Source: a virus. Taken from it: a stretch of DNA of 64,000 nt. The notes below the pieces were generated by a model that saw only the letters and a list, made by a program, of their open reading frames with translations, searched no databases and was not told the DNA's origin. A program made the translations under genes and the position numbers. Below are positions 51,063-58,566 of this stretch, piece after piece (the stretch's first letter is position 1; each line of letters opens with the position of its first letter). The stretch is from the IMG/VR virus record IMGVR_UViG_3300005976_000005, positions 85,282 to 149,281 of that record; one strand, given 5' to 3'.

Positions 51063-52970
51063 TTACGCAGTAGCAATTCTAACTTCTTCGAATGAAATTC
51101 CTGTACGTGTTATAACAGTAGTCAACTGGATGAATTCAATCGCTCTTGTTGGCTGTACGTAAATGTCAACATTCAATCTATTAGCATCAATGACAGCAGG
51201 AGTATTATTACTCTCATCAACGACAACCTGATATGCTGTCAATCCACCACCAGCCTGAACACCTGCCAAGAACTCATCTATCAAGCTAAAGACTCTCAAT
51301 CTTGTCTTAGCAGTATTATTCTCAAAAACAAATGGAAGCAATGCTGTCTCGATGTTGTTCTCAATGTAAAGAAGATTTCTTCTTACGTTAATTCTATCAA
51401 GAGCAGATGCCTTCAACTGAGCAGTCTTCTGACCCCACATAACATGACCAGTTCCTCTTATGAACCTCGGCACGTTGATATTTCTATCGTAAAGCTTACC
51501 AATCTCATCGAATGTCCAAATCTTTCTCTGGTCAAGAACCGAAAGCGTACCTCTATTGATACCAGCAGGAGCTTCCCAAGGATTAGCAATGTTGTCTACT
51601 CTTGCGAACAAAGATGCTCCAAGAATCGCATTTGGCAAGAAAACGAACTTATCGTTGTACTTGTCATAGATTTTTGAATATCCTGCATAGATAGCAACAT
51701 AAGATGGTGTTCTGTAACCATACAATTCAGCATTTCTAACTTGCGTTGTCGTATCGGCATCAAGATCACCAGCCTGAACTGTTGCAATACAGTCCGCTCT
51801 TGTTGCTGCTATTCTTCCCATTTCCTGCTTGACAGCAGTATTATGAGAACTTCCGATAAGTATCTGTACATTGACGTTCTCTCTATCCTCGAATATATTC
51901 CATCCAGTAATGTCATTCAATCCATCATCCTTCACACTTTCACCACCAGAAAGTATCATCAATCTATTACTATTAGATTGTGTTGTCGCAGAAGAAACAA
52001 ACTTAACATACTCTTCTTCAGTATCAGATATTTCTGCTGTTGGTATAAGGTCATCACTAGGACCATTCTCAATTTCCCATTCTACACCAACACTATTTCC
52101 CTTCTTGACATAAATGTACTGAGAGTTCCCATTGATAACCTTTTCGATGAAAAGGTTGTTTCCATTTTCATCCTTCAAGTCTTCACTAAGAGAACCATAG
52201 AATGTTTCTACTGGAGACAAGAAAAGTCTTCCATCGTTTCTATCATCGTTGTTTCTATAAAGATCATCCCAACTCTGTGTTGTTGACTTTACGTAAACAT
52301 TGATTTTAGCAACCTTACTACCGATTGGATACCACTCAGCACAATCATCATTTGTCAATGTGTCAGATGAAACCGCATGTGCTGAAGTTGGATATTCATC
52401 ATATGTGAACTTCCAGTCTGCTGATGGGCTAAATGGCTCAATAGTAACAGCAATACTGTTACCATCTGTACCAGGACCAAGTGCTCCAATAACAAATTTG
52501 TCGTGACCATCTGAATCGTCTGCGTAATCATCAATTATACTAATATAGTCAAGCGTGTCAAGTCTATTACCTCTTTCCCATCTTGTTCCAGAAATACCAG
52601 CACTCTGAATAGTAAAGTCCAATGTAGATGGTGAAACATCTACATGAGCATAGTTGTCTGAACCAGGCGTGAAATCTCTAACAACGTAGAGATTGTTGGA
52701 CTCTTTCAAATATTCAAGTGCTCCATAAGCACCATATCCGTATTCTGGAATAAGCTTTCCATTTGTTGTGGAATCTGTTCCAGAAGTGAAAATTGGTTCA
52801 CCAAAAACCTCAATAAATTCCTTGTCGTTTGTGACAAGAACTGGTCTATTGACAGGTCCTTTCTTTGATCTAACTACAATTCCACCATTGGAAATGCCAG
52901 TTGGGACTAATATTTCAGAAAGATCAATCTCTCTGCGATAGACACCAGGGGTTGTGAATACTCTTGCCAT
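51063..52970 (-). CDS. 18: Tail sheath protein gp18
   Basis: 635 aa (T4 gp18 is 659). FTTPGVYRREIDLSEILVPT then GISNGGIVVRSKKGPVNRPV is the classic sheath N-terminus. The C-terminus has RNLLYIENNIETALLPFVFE, FLAGVQAGGGLTAYQVVVDE and NVDIYVQPTRAIEFIQLTTV, the handshake domain. The middle is a variable insert. It forms the contractile sheath. GGAGGTAAACA precedes ATG. Confidence 0.95.
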   Translation of the reverse strand: MARVFTTPGVYRREIDLSEILVPTGISNGGIVVRSKKGPVNRPVLVTNDKEFIEVFGEPIFTSGTDSTTNGKLIPEYGYGAYGALEYLKESNNLYVVRDFTPGSDNYAHVDVSPSTLDFTIQSAGISGTRWERGNRLDTLDYISIIDDYADDSDGHDKFVIGALGPGTDGNSIAVTIEPFSPSADWKFTYDEYPTSAHAVSSDTLTNDDCAEWYPIGSKVAKINVYVKSTTQSWDDLYRNNDDRNDGRLFLSPVETFYGSLSEDLKDENGNNLFIEKVINGNSQYIYVKKGNSVGVEWEIENGPSDDLIPTAEISDTEEEYVKFVSSATTQSNSNRLMILSGGESVKDDGLNDITGWNIFEDRENVNVQILIGSSHNTAVKQEMGRIAATRADCIATVQAGDLDADTTTQVRNAELYGYRTPSYVAIYAGYSKIYDKYNDKFVFLPNAILGASLFARVDNIANPWEAPAGINRGTLSVLDQRKIWTFDEIGKLYDRNINVPRFIRGTGHVMWGQKTAQLKASALDRINVRRNLLYIENNIETALLPFVFENNTAKTRLRVFSLIDEFLAGVQAGGGLTAYQVVVDESNNTPAVIDANRLNVDIYVQPTRAIEFIQLTTVITRTGISFEEVRIATA

Positions 52971-52986
52971 TGTTTACCTCCAAAAA

Positions 52987-53151
52987 TTAATTATCTTGAC
53001 TAGAAGTTTTCTTTCTTCTACTAACTTTCTTTTCCGATGACTGTTTGACTTCAACAACTTCTGGTTCTTTCAATTTATCAGTCTCTTTCTTATTTATATT
53101 AGCAGTGCTTTTGACTGCTAATCCTGCTCTTGGCTTTCTCGAATCTCTCAT
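52987..53151 (-). CDS. Small basic protein (54 aa)
   Basis: ATG 53151 behind TTTGGAGGATTT, between gp17 and gp18. MRDSRKPRAGLAVKSTANIN then KKETDKLKEPEVVEV and KKVSRRKKTSS: lysine/arginine-rich, probably disordered. It could bind DNA or the packaging motor. No family recognised. Confidence 0.7.
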   Translation of the reverse strand: MRDSRKPRAGLAVKSTANINKKETDKLKEPEVVEVKQSSEKKVSRRKKTSSQDN

Positions 53152-53164
53152 AAATCCTCCAAAA

Positions 53165-53192
53165 TATTTATACTAATTCAGTTGTATTTATA
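53165..53192 (-). promoter_or_regulatory. Tandem TATAAATA late-type boxes
   Basis: Two exact TATAAATA boxes (53192-53185 and 53172-53165) lie on the minus strand between gp17 and the 54-aa gene, 20 bp apart. This is the most convincing late-promoter site in the window, directly ahead of the abundant sheath gene. Confidence 0.6.
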
Positions 53193-53198
53193 CTTTTA

Positions 53199-55382
53199 CT
53201 ACAAATCTCCATCAAAAATAACTGAAGGCATCCATCTCGGATCAGCTTCACTATCTTTCTCTTCCCTCATGTCAGGGATATCATCTTCCCATTCACCAAC
53301 ACGAATATTATACTCGTCTTCAATTGACTTGGAATCATAGGTCCTTCCCTCAAAATCATCCGTTATGATAAAGTAAAGAGCCCAAAGTAAAGAAGTAACA
53401 CAATTATGAACAACAATTCCATCACATACAAAACTTTCATCCTCATCAACACTAATATTATATACTGTTCCTTTAAAATGACTTTTTTTGATTTGTTTTA
53501 TATTCTTTGATTTTGATATTTTATGACTAACTTCAAAATTTGAAATTTCATTTATACTTTTACTATTACAATTTCCGTTGTAATCATCATAAATTGTAAC
53601 GTGATATTGATCCTTTTCATTTATTTTTTTCTTGTGAACGTGTTGGATGTTTGCTTTTTTGCCTATTGAAATTGCTATATCTCTCATATCTAAAGCTAGC
53701 TTTTTACTAATAGTAGCCCCAACAAAACATTTAGAATGTTTACTTCTTTCACAAACATAACCGTCACCTTTCAACCAATATTCTAATACATATTTTAAAT
53801 CGTAACCTAATTTAAACGCATAAAAAGGTAATACTTTATTTCTTGAGTCGTCATAGCAATAACTCATAAGATAATGTAATAATTTGTTTGCAAACTGAAT
53901 TGTACAACCATTATTGTCTTTTTCAAATCTTAATGAAGTAGAAATTCCTAAAGAATTCAAATATTCTTTCATTTCCGTAATCAAGTCAGTGTGTTTTTTA
54001 TCAAAAGCAATTGTCATTCTATAATGATATTTTTTACCATCTTTATAAGCGTGGCCATTTGCTAAAAATAAACCCAAAAACTTAGCAAAGTTATCATCCA
54101 TTTTTATATCAATTTTCTTATTATTTCCCTTACTTTCAACATAGTCTTCATACAAATATTTTTCATCTTCATTATCTTTCAGGGGCATTTTTACACTAAT
54201 ACACGATTGTTCATTCCAATCTCTAGCGAAGACCCAATCTCTATCCGATGTATAAATTGGATGATTATAACTACAAGACAAATTCAATTGACCTTCGAAT
54301 TTTATATCGTACCAATCACCATCAAATTCTTTTTCAATTAAATTTGTTACTTTTCTCCATCTTCCTTTGTGAGTCAAAACTTCGTCACCGATTACTACAT
54401 CTACGATTGGTATATAACCTCTTTTAGTTTTGACTAAAGCATCTTTCTTAAAACAGTCATCATGGTCATGTCTTCCAGCAGCAAATACATTCGGTCTAAC
54501 TTCCTCATATCTACTAAGCTCGTAAAGCGTCTTTTCATCGCATATAGAAAGTCTATCCTTTTCAAGATACTCCTTCAATAACATGTTAGCTTTTAGCTTT
54601 GTCTTCTTTGTGCTTCTTATTCCAAGTCCCTTAGGATCAGCATTAATCAAATTCTCATATTCAAACTCATGCCAAACTGAATCAGCAACAGTCTGTCCAA
54701 TATCATTATTTTCAACCATCATATGAGCATTATTGTAATACTTTGCTACAGAGACACATACTTGAGCGAAGTCATGTGGTCTTATCAAGTTGTTTCTATA
54801 AATTGCCACCTGTTCAACATCAAATTCATTCTTTATACGAAGAACCTGAATAACAGAATAATCCTTTCCGGTTCCTTTCGCAGTATCTACACCAAGCACA
54901 TATTCACCACCAGGCACAGGCTGCTTAAATATAGAAAGAAGTCCTTCCCACTTTGTAGCAACTGGGTCCTTGAAATGTATTCTCTCAAGCACATCGGAGT
55001 CAATAAGAGTTGACTGACTTCCAAGAAACTTACAATTCTTACTAACAATATCATTTGTATAATAAGAATTATCGGAAGATTCTACTTCAAGAAGAGTATA
55101 AACTTTTTCTTTCTTTTTGTTTAATTCAACCTTAACTATTTCTTTTAATCCATCTTTTGTTTCTAAAACATCTCCTTCAAGAAGATACTTGGCAATTTCT
55201 TCGTTCCCGTTTATAATAAATGTATGGTCAGTGGAAACTTCAATTACATTACCATCTTCCAAAGTAAATTTAAGAATTTGAACTTCTTCTTCAATTTCAC
55301 CAACCCCAGCAAAAGGTTTAAATCCTTCTGGTGTTTCAACTTCATAACTATTCAATAATTTCGTGTTTGTTTTTAAACTCAT
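53199..55382 (-). CDS. 17: Large terminase gp17, fragment 3 (intein-3 C-half, nuclease domain, intein 4)
   Basis: Residues 1-116 are the C-half of split intein 3, ending SKN|C. Residues 117-309 are terminase: CKFLGSQSTLID, YVLGVDTAKGTGKDYSVIQV (first nuclease Asp), MMVENNDIGQTVADSVWHEF (Glu), and GRHDHDD. Residues 310-660 are intein 4. Residues 661-727 (CVTSLLWALYFIITDD...) finish the terminase. D, E and HDD correspond to the RuvC-like nuclease residues of T4 gp17. ATG 55382 follows a modest GGAAG and overlaps the upstream endonuclease gene. It needs trans-splicing to the fragment at 58567-60891 to give a whole motor. Confidence 0.92.
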   Translation of the reverse strand: MSLKTNTKLLNSYEVETPEGFKPFAGVGEIEEEVQILKFTLEDGNVIEVSTDHTFIINGNEEIAKYLLEGDVLETKDGLKEIVKVELNKKKEKVYTLLEVESSDNSYYTNDIVSKNCKFLGSQSTLIDSDVLERIHFKDPVATKWEGLLSIFKQPVPGGEYVLGVDTAKGTGKDYSVIQVLRIKNEFDVEQVAIYRNNLIRPHDFAQVCVSVAKYYNNAHMMVENNDIGQTVADSVWHEFEYENLINADPKGLGIRSTKKTKLKANMLLKEYLEKDRLSICDEKTLYELSRYEEVRPNVFAAGRHDHDDCFKKDALVKTKRGYIPIVDVVIGDEVLTHKGRWRKVTNLIEKEFDGDWYDIKFEGQLNLSCSYNHPIYTSDRDWVFARDWNEQSCISVKMPLKDNEDEKYLYEDYVESKGNNKKIDIKMDDNFAKFLGLFLANGHAYKDGKKYHYRMTIAFDKKHTDLITEMKEYLNSLGISTSLRFEKDNNGCTIQFANKLLHYLMSYCYDDSRNKVLPFYAFKLGYDLKYVLEYWLKGDGYVCERSKHSKCFVGATISKKLALDMRDIAISIGKKANIQHVHKKKINEKDQYHVTIYDDYNGNCNSKSINEISNFEVSHKISKSKNIKQIKKSHFKGTVYNISVDEDESFVCDGIVVHNCVTSLLWALYFIITDDFEGRTYDSKSIEDEYNIRVGEWEDDIPDMREEKDSEADPRWMPSVIFDGDL
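53403..54455 (-). other. Intein 4 (351 aa, contiguous, LAGLIDADG) in gp17 nuclease site
   Basis: It starts with Cys in HDHDD|CFKKDALVKT and ends VVHN|CVTSLL, so both splice junctions are canonical (Cys1, His-Asn, Cys+1). Block B is LNLSCSYNHPIYTSD. The endonuclease motifs are FLGLFLANGHAY and LEYWLKGDGYV. The first has Asn where the catalytic acid usually is, so cutting is doubtful. It is inserted directly after the catalytic Asp-Asp pair. Confidence 0.9.
55035..55382 (-). other. Split intein 3, C-terminal half (116 aa)
   Basis: It begins at the ATG MSLKTNTKLLNSYEVETPEG. Block B is VIEVSTDHTFIINGN. It ends VYTLLEVESSDNSYYTNDIV then SKN|C+1. The penultimate His of most inteins is Lys here. 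Its partner is the 30-residue N-half at 58570-58659. Confidence 0.88.
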
Positions 55383-55411
55383 ATTTTATACTTCCACTAT
55401 CATATATTCTA
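55331..55411. repeat. 81-bp exact repeat, copy 1
   Basis: Identical to 56982-57062 (offset 1651). Read on the minus strand it encodes the last ~20 codons of an endonuclease gene (RIYDSGSIKYEFKNKHEIIE) and, in another frame, the first codons of the intein-3 C-half (MSLKTNTKLLNSYEVET). Confidence 0.95.
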
Positions 55412-56841
55412 TAAATATTTCTTTCTAACATAATCTGATGTTCTGATTTATTAACATCGAAACCCTGTTCAACTAAAACATTTTTACGATATTTAAATCT
55501 ATTTTCTCTAATTCCTTTATTCACATAATAGTAATTTGGTTGTGTGATACAATGTAATTTAAAACCTAAATTATCATATAAAGTTTTACCATTATTCATT
55601 GTCCAACTTCTGTCAGCATAACTAATAATAGAACTAAACGTATAATTATTTATAAAATACTTAAACAACTTATTAGCACCACCAACAACAGAAGTATTTA
55701 TCTTGTTACAAAACCTTAACAATTCATATAAACCTTCTTTTGATTGTTGTCCTAAACATTTTCTTAATTTACCAAAAGTCATTAAAGAAACTAATTCGTT
55801 TTCATAATAAAGTCCCAATCTAATTTTAGATATACAATTACCTTGAATATGATTTTTTTCGAGAAATTCTCTACTTTCTTTATATGAGACTTCTTTTATT
55901 TCAGTCTTTCTTGCAAAAATCTTTTTAGATTTACCAAGTAAATTAAGTATCCTAGACTTAACAATATCTTGTTTATATGTCCAGTCGTCTTCATATATGT
56001 GTATTAAATGGATTTCTTTATCATTCAACTCACATTTTAAAGTTTTATCTAAATGATAATTTTTATGAACAAATTTTTCAGAGTGCCAATATAATCCATT
56101 AAATTCAAAAGCCAATTTTAAATCTGGTAAATAAACATCTAATTCATATGGGTTAATAATATTTTTTACATTTACCAACACTTCACCAAAATAATTTTTT
56201 TCAATAAATTTTAAAAAATCCTTTTCAACATTAGAAAAATTAGCGTTACATTTTGGACAACCTCTATTATATCTCAAATGATTAGATGGTAATTGTTCAA
56301 ATTCACCATGTACTAAACAAACTATTTTGACATTTTTATGAGTTTTAATATATTCTACTTTTGAATAATCATACTTATCACCATGTACTTCTCTTGCTTT
56401 TTTAATAAAATATTCATTATTCATTGGTTGACATTGAGTCTTATTTAACATTCCACATTTTTTACAACCAAATTTTCTTGGAATATGTTTAGAAGGCGAT
56501 TGCCAAAATTCACCATGTTCTGGACAAATTATACAAACTTTAGTATGATAATTAATATATTCAACTTTACTATAGTCATATTTATCATTATGTACTTCTC
56601 TTGCTTTTTTAATAAATTCATTTTTATTCATTTTTAATTTTCTTTTTCTTTCTTCTTTTGCACATATTTTACAACCCTTTCCCCTCAAATGATTATTCGG
56701 ATTCTGTTTAAATTCTAAATCATGCTTTTTACATATTATTACTATTTTACTTTTATAATTCACATTATTATCCAACAAAGAATAATCATACTTTTCACCA
56801 TGAATCTTTTTTGCCTTTTTAATAAACAATTCTCTTTTCAT
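55348..56841 (-). CDS. Free-standing homing endonuclease inside split intein 3 (497 aa)
   Basis: Three zinc-ribbon units (KYDYSxVxY ... CPxHGEF(W/E)Q) follow MKRELFIKKAKKIHGEKYDY. The Vsr-like core follows: LPDLKLAFEFNGLYWHSEKF, YHLDKTLKCE, IHLIHIYEDDW. Then the shared GNAT-like end. The stop lies inside the intein-3 C-half gene, so the endonuclease has fused itself to the split point. TTTAAGGAGTTTATAA precedes ATG. This is the arrangement described for fractured phage genes with split inteins. Confidence 0.9.
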   Translation of the reverse strand: MKRELFIKKAKKIHGEKYDYSLLDNNVNYKSKIVIICKKHDLEFKQNPNNHLRGKGCKICAKEERKRKLKMNKNEFIKKAREVHNDKYDYSKVEYINYHTKVCIICPEHGEFWQSPSKHIPRKFGCKKCGMLNKTQCQPMNNEYFIKKAREVHGDKYDYSKVEYIKTHKNVKIVCLVHGEFEQLPSNHLRYNRGCPKCNANFSNVEKDFLKFIEKNYFGEVLVNVKNIINPYELDVYLPDLKLAFEFNGLYWHSEKFVHKNYHLDKTLKCELNDKEIHLIHIYEDDWTYKQDIVKSRILNLLGKSKKIFARKTEIKEVSYKESREFLEKNHIQGNCISKIRLGLYYENELVSLMTFGKLRKCLGQQSKEGLYELLRFCNKINTSVVGGANKLFKYFINNYTFSSIISYADRSWTMNNGKTLYDNLGFKLHCITQPNYYYVNKGIRENRFKYRKNVLVEQGFDVNKSEHQIMLERNIYRIYDSGSIKYEFKNKHEIIE

Positions 56842-56888
56842 TTATAAACTCCTTAAAAAACAAATCTTTAATTGTTCCTTTTGTATAT

Positions 56889-56918
56889 ATTATAATTTTG
56901 TAAATAAAAAAAAGTCAA
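56889..56918 (-). promoter_or_regulatory. Sigma-70-like promoter of the inner endonuclease gene
   Basis: On the minus strand TTGACT (56918-56913), 18 bp, TATAAT (56894-56889), 48 bp before ATG 56841. The spacer includes a run of Ts. Confidence 0.7.
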
Positions 56919-56981
56919 CTTTAACAAATTATTTACTTTTAATATCTCTAAAGTAAATTTTAAAATTTAAACTTCTTCCTA

Positions 56982-57062
56982 GTGTTTCAACTTCATAACT
57001 ATTCAATAATTTCGTGTTTGTTTTTAAACTCATATTTTATACTTCCACTATCATATATTCTA
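56982..57062. repeat. 81-bp exact repeat, copy 2
   Basis: Copy of 55331-55411. Here the intein-3 C-half start (ATG 57032, MSLKTNTKLLNSYEVET) is intact for about 17 codons and then runs into unrelated sequence, so it is a dead stub carried along with the endonuclease gene. Confidence 0.95.
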
Positions 57063-58477
57063 AATAAACCTCTTTTTAACATTATTTCATGTTCTGATTT
57101 ATTAACATCGAAACCCTGTTCAACTAAAACATTTTTACGATATTTGAATCTTCCTTCACGTCTCCTATTAACAATATAATAATAATTTGATTTTGAAATA
57201 TGATATAACTTAAAACCAATCTTATCATACAATGTATTACCATTATTCATTGTCCAACTTCTGTCAGCATAACTTATAACTTCTTTTGGAGTAAACTCTC
57301 GAAGAAAATGTTTAAACAATTTTTGAGCACCACCAACAACCGTAGTGTTTAGCTTATTACAAAATCTAATTAGTTCGAACAATCCTTTTCCACTTTTATT
57401 ACCCAAACATTTTCTTAATTTACCAAAAGTCATTAAAGACACTAATTCATTATCATAATAAAGTCCCAATCTAATCTTAGATACACAATTTCCCTGTATG
57501 TGATTTTTTTCGAGAAATTCTTTTGAATCTTTATATGAGACTTCTTTTATTTCAGTCTTTCTTGCAAAAATCTTTTTAGATTTACCAAGTAAATTAAGTA
57601 TTCTTGATTTAACTATATCTTGTTTAAAAACCCAATCGTCTTCGTAAATATGTACTAAGTGAATTCCTTTTTCTTCACATTTATTAGTTTTATCTAAATG
57701 ATAATTTTTATCTTTATATTTTTCATTATGCCATTCAATTCCATTAAATTCGAATGCAATTTTTAAATCAGGTAAATAAATATCTAATTCTTTACCTTTT
57801 AAAATATTTCTATCATTTAATAATATTAAGCCTGTGTAATTTATTTTAATAAAATCTTTCAATTCATTCTCTAATTTAGAAATTCCATCAAAACCAAAAG
57901 GATTACATATTAAACAAATGTTTTCTTTATTTCTATATCTATCATATAAAATTTGAGAATCTAATTCAAAAAATTGTTTACATACTTCACAATAATATCT
58001 AACTTCAGATTTATTTAAATATTCAACTAAACTAATTTTTTGACCCAATTCATTTATTATATTATTAATATTTTGTATTGCTTTAGCTTTATTTCTTATT
58101 TTAGCTTTATTAATTGATTTAGAAATTTTACCAGCAGAATTTACTCCATATTTTTTTAAACAAGTCTTTTTTCTCTTTTCATTTTCTTTATCAACATCTC
58201 TCGTTTTAAAAGATTCAATAATTTTATTTCTAACATATTCAGACTTTTGTTGATGCTTTAAACAACAAAATTTAGCATATCCTTTATAATAACCATAAAA
58301 CTTAGTTTCTTTTCCACAATGTAAACATCTTCCTTCATCTTCTTTTCTAATACATTTATCATAATATTCTTTCATATTCATATTATGATTTGGTTTAAGA
58401 TGATATCTACTGAAACTATCAATTGTTAAATTGGTCTGAGTATTACAAATCTTACAAAATATTCTTTCTTTTTCCAT
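56999..58477 (-). CDS. Second homing endonuclease inside split intein 3 (492 aa, different N-terminus)
   Basis: The N-terminus is unlike the others: FCKICNTQTNLTIDSFSRYH, RCLHCGKETKFYGYYKGYAK then FCCLKHQQKSEY (zinc fingers), KKTCLKKYGVNSAGKISKSI (NUMOD-like), YYCEVCKQFFELDSQILYDR. The nuclease core is the same Vsr-like type: LPDLKIAFEFNGIEWHNEKY, YHLDKTNKCEEKGIHLVHIY, EDDW, followed by the shared GNAT-like region. ATAAGGAGTCCAAA precedes ATG 58477. It follows a structured RNA-like segment. Confidence 0.87.
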   Translation of the reverse strand: MEKERIFCKICNTQTNLTIDSFSRYHLKPNHNMNMKEYYDKCIRKEDEGRCLHCGKETKFYGYYKGYAKFCCLKHQQKSEYVRNKIIESFKTRDVDKENEKRKKTCLKKYGVNSAGKISKSINKAKIRNKAKAIQNINNIINELGQKISLVEYLNKSEVRYYCEVCKQFFELDSQILYDRYRNKENICLICNPFGFDGISKLENELKDFIKINYTGLILLNDRNILKGKELDIYLPDLKIAFEFNGIEWHNEKYKDKNYHLDKTNKCEEKGIHLVHIYEDDWVFKQDIVKSRILNLLGKSKKIFARKTEIKEVSYKDSKEFLEKNHIQGNCVSKIRLGLYYDNELVSLMTFGKLRKCLGNKSGKGLFELIRFCNKLNTTVVGGAQKLFKHFLREFTPKEVISYADRSWTMNNGNTLYDKIGFKLYHISKSNYYYIVNRRREGRFKYRKNVLVEQGFDVNKSEHEIMLKRGLFRIYDSGSIKYEFKNKHEIIE

Positions 58478-58501
58478 TTTGGACTCCTTATAAATAAATT
58501 T

Positions 58502-58564
58502 TAGAGGGACAGACAGGCCAATTGGACTCGCCTGTTTGCAGAATTGCCGTTCTGCTTACCTCTA
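58502..58564 (-). other. Predicted three-way-junction RNA structure
   Basis: Minus strand, directly after the stop of terminase fragment 2. The outer stem UAGAGG/CCUCUA (6 bp) encloses two perfect 6-bp hairpins: GCAGAA-loop-UUCUGC, and ACAGGC-loop-GCCUGU whose 11-nt loop contains most of a palindromic CCAATTGG. No U-run follows. It matches no ribozyme or riboswitch core that I know. Confidence 0.55.
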
Positions 58565-58566
58565 TA

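Noticed and set aside
51020-52286. Plus-strand frames within the sheath gene (for example 51741-52286)
   Set aside because: They lie wholly antisense to the sheath gene, are rich in Ser/Cys/Ile as expected of reverse reads, and lack start signals.
58502-58564. Hammerhead ribozyme or purine riboswitch
   Set aside because: The CUGANGA/GAAA core of hammerheads and the junction bases of purine riboswitches are absent, although the three-stem layout is similar.
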